From CAZBBB01 sp964490005 (GTDB taxonomy: Bacteria; Planctomycetota; B15-G4), in the NCBI GenBank assembly GCA_964490005.1, contig CAZBBB010000047.1, positions 1-20,632 on the forward strand: a stretch of 20,632 bases of DNA, written 5' to 3'. Position 1 is the first letter of the stretch. Each line of letters opens with the position of its first letter. This document shows, piece after piece, positions 1 through 8,463 of this stretch. A program made the position numbers and the translations under genes. The notes below the pieces were generated by a model, which saw only the letters and a list, made by a program, of their open reading frames with translations, ran no database searches and was not told the DNA's origin.

Positions 1-65
1 CGGCGCGCTGCCCGGCGCGGCGGGGGGGCCCGCGGCGCGCCTGAGCCCGCGTTCGCGGCGCGGCG

Positions 66-71
66 TAGACT
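66..71 (+). promoter_or_regulatory. Possible -10 box of the repeat-protein gene
   Basis: The hexamer TAGACT lies 47 bases before the ATG at 119 and fits the TAnnnT pattern seen upstream of several genes in this window. No good -35 hexamer is visible at 16-18 bp, so this is a weak call. Confidence 0.25.
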
Positions 72-79
72 GGCGCCTT

Positions 80-100
80 CCGGGCGCACGCGGCGCCCGG
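80..100. other. GC-rich hairpin in leader of repeat-protein gene
   Basis: This is a perfect 8-bp inverted repeat, CCGGGCGC / GCGCCCGG, with a 5-base loop. It lies between the possible -10 box and the GGAG ribosome binding site (107-110). The same stem, base for base, occurs at 9735-9755 between two convergent genes. It may be a terminator for an upstream gene outside the window or a leader structure. There is no U-tract. Confidence 0.35.
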
Positions 101-118
101 GTTCCCGGAGTCGCCGTC

Positions 119-1150
119 ATGTCCTCCACGCCGCTTCTCGCCACCCTGGTCCTGTGCACCGCCGCCCTGCTCGGCCGGCCCTCGGCGGGGCCGGCGCTCA
201 CCGCCGAGCAGGCCGAGATCCTCGCGCACCTGTCGCTCACGTCGATCGACGACGGGCACGGCAACGCGCTCAAGACGATCCGCATCACGGGCGTGAACGT
301 GCAGATCGTGAACGGCCTGCGCGCGACGAACGGCAACCCCGCGCAGCCCGCCTCGATCGACCCGGCCGCGACGCGCGTCAACGGGCTGGGCAACCTCATC
401 GTGGGCTACGCCGAGACGGCCCTCGTCGAGCCGGAGCGCACCGGCAGCCACAACCTCGTCGTCGGCAAGCAGCACAACTGGTCGAGCTTCGGCGGGCTGC
501 TGGCGGGCGACAACTCGACCGTGACGGGGCCGTACGGGTCGGTGTCGGGGGGGCTCGGCAACACCGCGCGGGGGCACGCCTCGACGTGCAGCGGCGGCAT
601 CCTCAACCTCGCGACCGACGAGGCGGCGACCGTGAGCGCCGGCTCGTACAACATCGCGTCGGGCATGCACGCGACGGTGAGCGGCGGCGCCTACAACATC
701 GCGGCGGGCAACTACGCGACGGTGAGCGGCGGCGAGCAGAATCGCGCCGAGGGTCTCAACGCGTCGATCAGCGGGGGCAACGGCAACGTGGCGGCGGGCA
801 CGGTGTCGAGCATCGTCGGCGGCAGCAACGGGCGCGCCGAGGGTTACGCCGCGACGATCGTGGCGGGCGAGAACAATCTCGCGTGGGGCGACTACTCGGT
901 CGTGATCGGCGGCTCGCAGAATCTCTCGGGCAGCGCGGGCGCGCCGCGCGTCGCGGAGTTCTCCGTCGTCGTGGGCGGGCGCTCGGGGCGCGCGCTCGGC
1001 GCGTGGTCGACCGTGAGCGGCGGCGGCGGGCCGGACGCGGGCGACGGCAACGTCGCGTCGGGAGAGTACGCGACGGTCGGCGGCGGCCGGGCGCGCGGGG
1101 CGGGCGGCGAGGCCGACTGGGCCGCGGGCTCGCTGCTCGAGGACTCCTGA
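119..1150 (+). CDS. Secreted protein with YadA-head-like 15-residue repeats
   Basis: The 343-residue product starts with a hydrophobic signal-like segment (residues 1-24, rich in L and A). An alanine-rich, partly charged stretch follows, then a region from about residue 90 to the end built of repeats of the form S/T-V-S-G-G-x-x-N-x-A-x-G. This spacing of Gly, Asn and Ala resembles the left-handed beta-roll of trimeric autotransporter (YadA) heads, though the period here is 15 residues. There is no YadA membrane anchor, no LPxTG motif and no clear C-terminal sorting domain, so attachment and partner are unknown. It probably acts outside the cytoplasm as a structural or adhesive protein. The ATG is supported by GGAG at 107-110, 8 bases upstream. 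The gene stands alone; the next gene begins 143 bases later. The coding region is surely real; the function is inferred from repeat character only. Confidence 0.8.
   Translation: MSSTPLLATLVLCTAALLGRPSAGPALTAEQAEILAHLSLTSIDDGHGNALKTIRITGVNVQIVNGLRATNGNPAQPASIDPAATRVNGLGNLIVGYAETALVEPERTGSHNLVVGKQHNWSSFGGLLAGDNSTVTGPYGSVSGGLGNTARGHASTCSGGILNLATDEAATVSAGSYNIASGMHATVSGGAYNIAAGNYATVSGGEQNRAEGLNASISGGNGNVAAGTVSSIVGGSNGRAEGYAATIVAGENNLAWGDYSVVIGGSQNLSGSAGAPRVAEFSVVVGGRSGRALGAWSTVSGGGGPDAGDGNVASGEYATVGGGRARGAGGEADWAAGSLLEDS
536..895 (+). repeat. Tandem 45-bp (15-residue) coding repeats
   Basis: Eight in-frame units of 45 bases run without gaps from residue 140 to 259. Each follows the pattern x-x-V-S-G-G-x-x-N-x-A-x-G-x-x. 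Further degenerate units with insertions continue to the end of the protein. The units are diverged in sequence, so this is an old protein repeat and not a recent DNA-level expansion. Confidence 0.75.
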
Positions 1151-1205
1151 GTTCGGCGCGCGCGGCGACGTCGCGATCGCGCGCGTGACCCGCGGGCCGC
1201 GCGCC

Positions 1206-1234
1206 TTGCCCCTCCTCCGGCAGCCCGCTATCCT
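1206..1234 (+). promoter_or_regulatory. Promoter of the carbamoyltransferase operon
   Basis: TTGCCC (1206-1211) and TATCCT (1229-1234) are separated by 17 bp, a good match to a sigma-70-type promoter. The first gene of the operon starts at 1294, giving a leader of roughly 50 bases. Confidence 0.5.
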
Positions 1235-1293
1235 GCTCCGCCCGTCCTCGCGGACGGATTCGGGATCTCTCGTTCTCCCCGTCGCGGTGGCCG

Positions 1294-1506
1294 ATGTTCA
1301 AGCCGGTCTTCCACTTCCTTGAACGCTTCGGCAACGTCGTGGGCCGCACGCTCATGACGCTGATCTACTTCGTGGCCGTGATGCCCGTGGCGATCGTCTT
1401 CCGCCTGGTGGCCGATCCGCTCGTGCTGCGCGCCGGCGCGAAGAGCACCTGGCGCCCCTGGTCGCAGATCAACGAGACCCTCGAAGACGCGCGCAAGCAG
1501 GACTGA
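1294..1506 (+). CDS. Short SxtJ-like membrane protein
   Basis: The product has 70 residues, with one hydrophobic segment at about 18-38, then R-L-V-A-D-P-L-V-L-R, a Lys-Ser-x-Trp motif near residue 53, and a charged C-terminus ending in K-Q-D. This matches the C-terminal half of SxtJ-type membrane proteins, small partners usually encoded next to NodU/CmcH-type carbamoyltransferases. That assignment is from memory of the family pattern (a membrane segment, then R-L-x-x-D-P-L, then S-x-W). Usual members are about 130 residues, so the N-terminal half is missing here or has moved elsewhere. The gene sits 3 bases before the carbamoyltransferase ATG. A weak GGTGG lies before its own ATG. The role is probably membrane placement of the carbamoyltransferase; this is inference. 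Confidence 0.65.
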   Translation: MFKPVFHFLERFGNVVGRTLMTLIYFVAVMPVAIVFRLVADPLVLRAGAKSTWRPWSQINETLEDARKQD

Positions 1507-1509
1507 CGC

Positions 1510-3299
<1,790 letters not shown>

Positions 3300-3303
<4 letters not shown>

Positions 3304-3764
3304 GCATCGGCACGATGGAGGCGGTCTTCCTGTCGCTGTGGGGCGTGTTCTCGGTCCTCTTCTGGGCGAACTACCGCAAGGAGGAGCAGCTGCTCGGCGC
3401 GATGGCGAAGGTCGCGGGCCTGTTCGGCTTCGTCTACCTGACGATGAAGGGTTTCGACTGGCTGGCGCACACCGTGCCGGCCGCCGACCGCATCGTGCTG
3501 TTCAGCGAGGCGCCGACGGTCGACGGCCCGCGCATGCCCGAGTTCGCCAACGCTTTCACCTGGTTCGTGGTCGGCCTGCTCGTGCTCGTCGCGTGGTACG
3601 CCCGCAAGAAGGCCGGCACGGTCGTCGCGCTCATCGTCTCGGCCTGGGATCGCGGGCACTGGTACATGCTGCCGGTGATCTTCGTGCTCATGACCGTGGG
3701 CCTGGTCCTCGTCGCCGCCGCCGCCTCCCCCGTCCTCTCGCCCTTCATCTACACACTGTTCTAG
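3300..3764 (+). CDS. Membrane protein with C-terminal DUF5989-type tail
   Basis: The GTG at 3300 overlaps the carbamoyltransferase stop by 4 bases (GTGA), a sign of translational coupling; an in-frame ATG follows at 3315. The 154-residue product has hydrophobic segments at about 6-24, 35-52, 85-100 and 120-145. Its last 48 residues, ending in S-P-F-I-Y-T-L-F, match the whole of the small DUF5989 proteins (about 50 residues) that normally accompany SxtJ and a carbamoyltransferase. The first 100 residues are extra. Together with the short first gene this looks like a rearranged SxtJ/DUF5989 pair. The TAG stop (3762-3764) lies in the outer end of the left inverted repeat of the neighbouring transposase unit. 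Confidence 0.75.
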
Positions 3765-3809
3765 GTGTCAGGCACAAGAGCGCGGTTTTTCGTAACGCCG
3801 GTGCCAGGT
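3762..3809 (+). repeat. Left REP-like inverted repeat
   Basis: The sequence starts TAGGTGTCAGGCACAAGAGC and ends CCGGTGCCAGGT. It matches the reverse complement of 5387-5434 at 45 of 48 positions, with the 3 mismatches clustered at 3795-3797. The first 33 bases are identical. Internal GGCAC and GTGCC can pair as the base of a hairpin around an AT-richer centre. Its first three bases are the stop codon of the DUF5989-type gene. Confidence 0.9.
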
Positions 3810-3818
3810 TGACGTCAG

Positions 3819-3832
3819 CCCTCCCGGGAGGG
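3819..3832 (+). promoter_or_regulatory. Palindrome covering the RAYT ribosome binding site
   Basis: CCCTCCCGGGAGGG is a perfect 14-base palindrome. Its right half is the start of the GGGAGGGGGG ribosome binding site of the transposase ATG at 3840. Pairing of the two halves between transcripts, or folding with neighbouring C-rich leader, would hide the site. A second palindrome, TGACGTCA, is at 3810-3817. This could keep transposase translation low; that is inference. Confidence 0.35.
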
Positions 3833-3839
3833 GGGTGCG

Positions 3840-4865
3840 ATGGGGCGGCCGAGGCGATGCGACGGGGCGGGGTGCTGGCATCACGTCCTGAACCGAGGGC
3901 TGGCGCGGCGGCCCGTCTTCGAGACGCGCGACGACGTGCGCGCGTTCCTGGCGGAGCTGGCGCTCTCGGTCCGGCGCGGCGAGATCGAGGTGCACGCCTG
4001 GGTCGTCCTCACGACGCACTATCACCTGCTCGTGCGGAGCGTCGACGGCGGCCTGTCCGCCGCGATGCGCCGCGTGCACTCGAGCTTCGTGCGGCGCTTC
4101 AATCGACGGCGGGGGCGCGACGGCCCGCTGTTCCGCGGCCGCTTCACGTCGCTGCTCATCGAGAACGACGCATACTGGCGAGCCGTGCTGCGCTACATCG
4201 ACGAGAACCCCGTGCGCGCGGGCCTCGTGAAGGCGGCGCCGGACTGGCCCGACGGCAGTGCGGCGCAGTACGTGCGCGGGCGCGGCGCGCCGTGGCTCGA
4301 GCGCGCCGAGGTCGAGCGCGCGCTCAGGGGCGCACTCGGGTCGGCGCGATTCGACGGTTCACGCTACGCGGAGGCCCTGCCGCTCTTGGCTCCGCGCGCG
4401 AGTGACGAACTCGTGCGCGCGCGCCTGCGCAACCCGCTGCTGCGCGAGGGCCCGATCGATGAACTCGGCCGGGCGTCGCGGCCGGCCGTCGAGATGTGGC
4501 TCGCGGCGCGCGCGATCCTGGCGGACGGCCGTCAGCGTTCGCCGCTCGTCGTGCCGTCCGGCCCGCTGCTGGCTGCGCTCGGCGGCGAACGCGCCAAGCG
4601 GCCGGGTTGGAGGATCCGCACCGAGCCGGGCTGGAGCGACGCCTGGTCACTGCTCGAGGCCGGGCTGCTGCACGCCGCGTCGGGCCTCGGGAAGGCCGGC
4701 GCGGCGCGGCTTCTGGGACTCGGCGTCTCCGCGGCGCAGCGCCGCATCGAGCGCCACGCGCGGGCGCTCGAGCGCGACGAGGACTACCGGCGCGTCGCCG
4801 CCTCGCTCATGCGCGCGACGCTCGACGCGCAGGCAATCGCGTCGCCTGCCACAGCCCGACTCTGA
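3840..4865 (+). CDS. REP-associated tyrosine transposase (RAYT, Y1/HUH)
   Basis: The 341-residue product carries an N-terminal Y1 transposase domain (about residues 10-135). Visible features are W-H-H-V-L-N-R-G at 13-20, the HUH metal motif H60-Y61-H62 within T-T-H-Y-H-L-L, the G-P-L-F-R-G-R-F segment near 95-102, and the catalytic tyrosine Y119 in Y-I-D-E-N-P-V-R-A-G-L. Single-strand transposases of this class cut and rejoin REP hairpins. The remaining 200 residues are alanine- and arginine-rich. Near the end is a helix-turn-helix-like stretch (about 275-300, G-A-A-R-L-L-G-L-G-V-S), as in many RAYTs that carry a DnaA-like C-terminal domain. The start has a strong GGGAGGGGGG site. The active site is intact, so the enzyme may be functional. 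The TGA directly abuts the stop of the opposing lipoprotein gene (shared TGATCA). Confidence 0.9.
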   Translation: MGRPRRCDGAGCWHHVLNRGLARRPVFETRDDVRAFLAELALSVRRGEIEVHAWVVLTTHYHLLVRSVDGGLSAAMRRVHSSFVRRFNRRRGRDGPLFRGRFTSLLIENDAYWRAVLRYIDENPVRAGLVKAAPDWPDGSAAQYVRGRGAPWLERAEVERALRGALGSARFDGSRYAEALPLLAPRASDELVRARLRNPLLREGPIDELGRASRPAVEMWLAARAILADGRQRSPLVVPSGPLLAALGGERAKRPGWRIRTEPGWSDAWSLLEAGLLHAASGLGKAGAARLLGLGVSAAQRRIERHARALERDEDYRRVAASLMRATLDAQAIASPATARL

Positions 4866-5240
4866 TCAGTGGGCGTGCTTGGCCGGCGGCTCGGGCGCGC
4901 ACTCGGAATCGCACGCGGTGCGCGGCGGCTGCGGCTCGTAGAACAGCACGCCCAGCCCGAGGTCGAGGGGCCCCACGCCGACCGCCGCGCCGACGACGCC
5001 GACCTCCACGCGCAGCAGCTTCCACAGATTGAAGTAGAAGATCGCGCCATCGCTGGGGCCATCGAAGATCCCGAGCGAGAGCATCGAGGCCTCCGCCGGC
5101 CAGCCGGCCGTCGCGTATCCGCTCACGAGTGCCTTGCTGCGGACGCCCGGCGGGTCGTCATGGGCGCGCAGATCGATCACCGTGCAGCCGGCGAGCGCGA
5201 GGCCCAGCCCGAGCGGAGCCATCCAGCGAAGCATCTTCAT
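4866..5240 (-). CDS. Small lipoprotein inside the RAYT unit
   Basis: The 124-residue product begins M-K-M-L-R-W and has a hydrophobic stretch ending in a clear lipobox, L16-A17-G18-C19. The mature part is glycine- and valine-rich, with L-W-K-L-L-R-V-E-V-G near residue 70 and L-G-L-G-V-L-F-Y-E-P near 100. The C-terminus is rich in Pro, Cys and His. The start at 5240 was chosen because the lipobox then sits at position 19 and GAGGAC lies upstream; longer in-frame starts would spoil the signal peptide. It is convergent with the transposase with no gap between stops. The order of the last third (Arg-x-x-Val, then Val-Gly, then a Leu/Gly run and an aromatic-x-Pro end) faintly recalls the tandem lipoproteins at 15221-16290. 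The function is unknown. Its place between the inverted repeats suggests a passenger gene. Confidence 0.75.
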   Translation of the reverse strand: MKMLRWMAPLGLGLALAGCTVIDLRAHDDPPGVRSKALVSGYATAGWPAEASMLSLGIFDGPSDGAIFYFNLWKLLRVEVGVVGAAVGVGPLDLGLGVLFYEPQPPRTACDSECAPEPPAKHAH

Positions 5241-5386
5241 GTCGAGTCCTCGAGAGCGGAGTATGGGCGGCGCGCCGGCCAAAGGCCCGCGTGCCGAGGC
5301 TCGCGACGCTAACAGAGTCCCGCGGAGCCGGGGAGGCGCGCGGACGCGATGTCACGGCGGCGACACAGGTGCCGGCCTCGGATGCG

Positions 5387-5434
5387 ACCTGGCACCGGAA
5401 CTACGAAAAACCGCGCTCTTGTGCCTGACACCTA
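5387..5434 (-). repeat. Right REP-like inverted repeat
   Basis: This is the reverse-complement partner of 3762-3809 (45 of 48 identical). Read on the minus strand it begins TAGGTGTCAGG, and that TAG is the stop codon of the CvpA-like gene. Just inside, GGTGCC (5368-5373) and GGCACC (5391-5396) form a further inverted repeat. Confidence 0.9.
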
Positions 5435-5944
5435 CAGGGGGTGGTAGGGGGGGAAGAGGTAGCCGACGTTTTCGGCGACGGTGGCGGCGAGCGCCGGTGC
5501 GTGCGCGGCGTCGTAGCCTTCGCCGAGCGGGCCGATGCGGCGCAGCCACGGCAGCGCGAGCGTCAGCAGCAGCGCGGCGGCGACCAGGCCGACGAGCGCC
5601 CCGAAGGCCTTGTGGCTGGCCTCGCCGCCCTCCTTCTTCTTGCCGGCCGCGCCTCCCAGGATGCGGCCCAGCACCGGCAGCGACAGCACCAGCGCGGCGA
5701 TCGAGGCGTACGCGAGCGCCAGCGCGCCGGCATCGCCGGGCTCCGCCGAGTTCGGCAGCCACGACACGACGCGCTCGGCCAGGAAGCTGCCGAGCCACAA
5801 CGCCGCGAGCAGCCACAGCAGCATGCCGAACGCGCGCCCCAGTCCGCCGGCGTAGCCGGCCACCAGACCCAGCACGCAGATGCCGCCCGCCACCCAGTCG
5901 ATCAGCGGCAGCGCGAACTCGGGGGTCCCGGTCTGAGCGAGCAT
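5432..5944 (-). CDS. CvpA-family membrane protein
   Basis: The 170-residue product starts near L-P-L-I-D-W and shows the CvpA pattern: an acidic residue before a first membrane segment, then G-Y-A-G-G-L-G-R-A and a second hydrophobic stretch (about 10-50). A third segment lies near 70-90 (A-Y-A-S-I-A-A-L-V-L-S-L-P-V-L-G), and a fourth near 115-130 (G-A-L-V-G-L-V-A-A-A-L-L-L). Colicin V production family proteins are inner-membrane proteins of about 160-180 residues with a general envelope role. The ATG at 5944 is the only start that gives a normal CvpA N-terminus. The ribosome site is weak, and a TATAAT-like palindromic box (5950-5955) lies directly upstream. The stop codon lies in the right inverted repeat, so the last residues could have been altered by that insertion. 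Confidence 0.7.
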   Translation of the reverse strand: MLAQTGTPEFALPLIDWVAGGICVLGLVAGYAGGLGRAFGMLLWLLAALWLGSFLAERVVSWLPNSAEPGDAGALALAYASIAALVLSLPVLGRILGGAAGKKKEGGEASHKAFGALVGLVAAALLLTLALPWLRRIGPLGEGYDAAHAPALAATVAENVGYLFPPYHPL

Positions 5945-5949
5945 GCGCC

Positions 5950-5955
5950 TATAAT
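5950..5955 (+). promoter_or_regulatory. -10 box TATAAT upstream of transketolase-like gene
   Basis: A perfect TATAAT sits in the divergent gap between the CvpA-like gene and the transketolase-like gene. No convincing -35 hexamer is seen. The leader to the ATG at 6065 would be about 100 bases. In such GC-rich surroundings a consensus -10 box is unlikely by chance. Confidence 0.45.
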
Positions 5956-5987
5956 CCGCCTCCCCTCCGGCCGCATTCAACAGCGGT

Positions 5988-6010
5988 CCGGAGAAGCTTG
6001 GCTTTTCGGG
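5988..6010 (+). promoter_or_regulatory. Leader hairpin of transketolase-like gene
   Basis: The arms CCGGAGAAGC and GCTTTTCGGG pair over 10 positions, with one mismatch and one G-U pair, around a 3-base loop. It lies in the roughly 100-base leader. No U-tract follows, so it is not a plain terminator. A regulatory role is possible but unproven. Confidence 0.25.
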
Positions 6011-6064
6011 ACGGCACCCGCCCGTGTCGCGCCCGCCCGCCCACCGACCGCCGAGGAGTCGCGC

Positions 6065-8431
6065 ATGCTGCCGCTGTCCCGCCTGAAGTCCGAGCTGCCC
6101 CTCTGGGAGAAGACGGCCGACCTCGTCGACGAGTACATCGACCTGGCGCTCGACCTGAGCCAGAGCGGCCACCCTGGCGGCAGCCGCAGCAAGGTGCACG
6201 CGCTCATCACCCTCACGCTCTCGGGCGCCATGCGCTGGGACATCCGCCACCCCGAGGCCCGGTTCGGCGACCGCTTCGTGCTCGTCGCGGGCCACTGCAA
6301 CCCCGTCGTCTACGCGCTGCTCGCGCTCTACAACGAGGCCCTGCGCCTGCGTCACGTGCGCACCGGCGACCCGCGCTTCGCCCACCCGCTCGGCCGCGCC
6401 CACACCCTGCTCCCCGAAGACCTGCTCACGCTGCGCCAGAACGGCGGCCTGCCCGGCCACGCCGAGATGGAGGGCAAGACGCTGTTCTTCAAGGCCAACA
6501 CCGGGCCTTCGGGTCACGGCGCGCCGATCGCCGCCGGCCAGGCGCTCGCGCTCAAGCACGCCGGCGCCGGCGAGGTGCGCGTCTTCGCCGTCGAGGGCGA
6601 AGGCGGCCACACGGCCGGCGCCCACCACGAGACCAAGAACACCGCGTTCGGCCTCGGGCTGGGCAACTTCACCTACCTGCTCGACTGGAACGACTGCGGC
6701 ATCGACGACCACCGCATCTCGTCGGTGGTGCACGGCAAGCCGGCGAGCTGGTTCAAGGCGCACGGCTTCCGCGTCGCGGGCACGGAGAACGGCAGCGACT
6801 TCGCCTCGCTGCTCGACGCCTTCCACGCCGTGCTCGGCGAGCGCGACGCCGACCAGAAGAAGCCCTCGGCGATCTGGTTCAAGACGCGCAAGGGCCGCGG
6901 CTACCTCAAGTACGACAACAAGAGCCACGGCAGCCCGCACAAGTACCACGACGAGAACTTCTGGAAGCTGCGCGAGGCCTTCGCCGCCAAGCACGGCCTG
7001 ACGCTGCCCGGCCGCTCCGACCCGCCGGCCGCCGATCGCAAGGGCCGCCTGGCCCAGACCGCCGCGCTGCTCTCGGCCGTCACCTCGACGCTCGCGCGCG
7101 ACACGGCGCTCGTCGATTTTCTGTCCGACCGACTCGTGCAGCTCGGCGAGAGCGTGCCGGCCTCGATCCCGACCTTCAGCTGGGACAACGCTGCGGACCC
7201 GCTCGCCGACGCCGACCTCACCGACCCGCGCAAGCTGCCGGCCGAGCTGTTCTTCGCGCCGGGCGACAAGCAGCCCAATCGCGCCGGCTTCGCCCGGGTC
7301 GGGGCCTACGTCAACGCGATCGGCAAGCGGCGCTACGGCCGCCCGCTGTTCCTCGTCTGCGCGGCCGACCTCGCCGACAGCACGAACATCTCGGGCTTCG
7401 GCAAGGAGTGGGGCGGCTTCAAGGGCTACGGCTGGTACGACCGTCGCAGGAAGCGGCAGCTCAAGGGCGCGATCCTGCCGCAGGAGATCACCGAGTTCAC
7501 CAACTCGGGCCTGATGTGCGGCCTGGCCTCGGTGAACCTGGCCGAGAACCCGCTGACCGAGTGGCGCGGCTACGCCGGCGCCTGCTCGACCTACGGCAGC
7601 TTCAGCTACCTCAAGTACGGCCCGATGCGGCTCTTCAGCCAGGCCTGCCAGGACAGCCAGATCAAGCTCGGCCGCGTGCTCTGGGTCGCCGGCCACAGCG
7701 GTCCCGAGACCGCCGAGGACAGCCGCACGCACTTCGGCATCTTCTCGCCCGGCGTGACCTCGCTCTTCCCGCGCGGCCACGTGATCAACATGCACCCGTG
7801 GGAGGCCAACGAGGTGCCGGTCGTGCTCGCCGCCGCGCTCGGCAGCGGCGTGCCGATCCTCGTGCTGCACCTCACGCGGCCGCCGATCGAGATCCCCGAT
7901 CGCGCCAAGCTCGGCATGGACAGCCACCTCGAGGCCGCCCGGGGCGCCTATCTCATCCGCGACTTCGACGACCGGCGTCCGAAGGAAGGCACCGTCATCG
8001 TGCGCGGCACCTCGTGCACGGCGAACATCGTGAAGCTGCTGCCGTGGTTCGCCGACGGCGGTCCGAACGTGAAGATCGTCGCCGCGGTGAGCTCGGCGCT
8101 GTTCCGCCGCGCGGGGCGCGCCTGGCAGCAGCGCGTGCTGCCGACGCGCGAGTGGGCCGATGCGATGGTCGTCACCAACACCGCCCGCTGGAACGTGCAG
8201 AACTGGATCCCGCACGCCGTGGCGGCCGACTACACGCTCTCGCCCGACTTCGACGACCGCTGGCGCACCGGCGGCAGCGTCGAGCAGATCGTGGCCGAGA
8301 GCCGGCTCGACCCCGAGAGCCTCAAGGCCGGCATCACGCGTTTCGTCGACGAGCGCGAGCTGCGCCACGAGCGCATGCGCGAGCTGCTCGGCGCGGCCGG
8401 CGAGCCGGCCTTCGGCGCGGCGGGGGGCTGA
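6065..8431 (+). CDS. Transketolase-like thiamine-diphosphate enzyme
   Basis: The 788-residue product has the three-part layout of transketolases. The N-terminal domain shows G-H-P-G-G-S at 35-40 and an N-G-G-L-P-G-H segment near 135. The usual G-D-G-E metal/cofactor motif is replaced by V-E-G-E-G-G-H-T-A-G from 176, yet the downstream L-L-D-W-N-D-C-G-I-D-D-H (205-216) keeps the expected spacing. A pyrimidine-binding domain follows, with E477 in E-I-T-E-F-T-N-S-G-L-M as the likely catalytic Glu and a G-H-S-G-P-E-T-A-E-D-S-R-T-H-F segment near 540-555. The C-terminal domain contains I-V-R-G-T-S-C-T-A-N. Transketolases move two-carbon units between sugar phosphates, but the divergence leaves the substrate open. 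It is longer than typical members (about 660). The start at 6065 has GAGGAG 8 bases upstream. Confidence 0.8.
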   Translation: MLPLSRLKSELPLWEKTADLVDEYIDLALDLSQSGHPGGSRSKVHALITLTLSGAMRWDIRHPEARFGDRFVLVAGHCNPVVYALLALYNEALRLRHVRTGDPRFAHPLGRAHTLLPEDLLTLRQNGGLPGHAEMEGKTLFFKANTGPSGHGAPIAAGQALALKHAGAGEVRVFAVEGEGGHTAGAHHETKNTAFGLGLGNFTYLLDWNDCGIDDHRISSVVHGKPASWFKAHGFRVAGTENGSDFASLLDAFHAVLGERDADQKKPSAIWFKTRKGRGYLKYDNKSHGSPHKYHDENFWKLREAFAAKHGLTLPGRSDPPAADRKGRLAQTAALLSAVTSTLARDTALVDFLSDRLVQLGESVPASIPTFSWDNAADPLADADLTDPRKLPAELFFAPGDKQPNRAGFARVGAYVNAIGKRRYGRPLFLVCAADLADSTNISGFGKEWGGFKGYGWYDRRRKRQLKGAILPQEITEFTNSGLMCGLASVNLAENPLTEWRGYAGACSTYGSFSYLKYGPMRLFSQACQDSQIKLGRVLWVAGHSGPETAEDSRTHFGIFSPGVTSLFPRGHVINMHPWEANEVPVVLAAALGSGVPILVLHLTRPPIEIPDRAKLGMDSHLEAARGAYLIRDFDDRRPKEGTVIVRGTSCTANIVKLLPWFADGGPNVKIVAAVSSALFRRAGRAWQQRVLPTREWADAMVVTNTARWNVQNWIPHAVAADYTLSPDFDDRWRTGGSVEQIVAESRLDPESLKAGITRFVDERELRHERMRELLGAAGEPAFGAAGG

Positions 8432-8463
8432 GCGGCCCCTCCCGAGCCGCGCCGCGGGGCCGC
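8432..8463 (+). terminator. Hairpin after transketolase-like gene
   Basis: GCGGCCCC (8432-8439) and GGGGCCGC (8456-8463) form a perfect 8-bp stem with a 16-base loop, starting at the base after the stop codon. No U-tract follows, so intrinsic termination is uncertain. Confidence 0.35.

Larger units (their letters stand above)
3762..5434. mobile_element. RAYT unit bounded by 48-bp inverted repeats
   Basis: Two copies of a 48-base sequence in opposite orientation (3762-3809 and 5387-5434), differing at only 3 positions, enclose a REP-associated tyrosine transposase and a convergent small lipoprotein gene. RAYTs are single-strand Y1 transposases of the IS200/IS605 superfamily, linked to REP sequences with a GTAG-type tetranucleotide beside a hairpin. 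The right copy, read inward, is preceded by GT, giving GTAG at its edge; the left copy gives CTAG. No target duplication is visible, as expected for HUH enzymes. The 1.67-kb unit separates two convergent host genes whose stop codons lie inside the repeats. Whether the whole unit moves together, or the repeats are two REPs placed by the resident RAYT, cannot be told from one copy. Confidence 0.7.

Noticed and set aside
3..44. Possible 3' end of an upstream gene (stop TGA at 42-44)
   Set aside because: Only 13 codons of GC-rich sequence are visible, with no recognisable motif. Any frame in such DNA would look similar.
536..895. Regular 45-base repeats considered as a CRISPR or satellite array
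   Set aside because: The units are in frame, diverged at DNA level and encode a consistent protein repeat, with no constant direct repeats separated by unique spacers.
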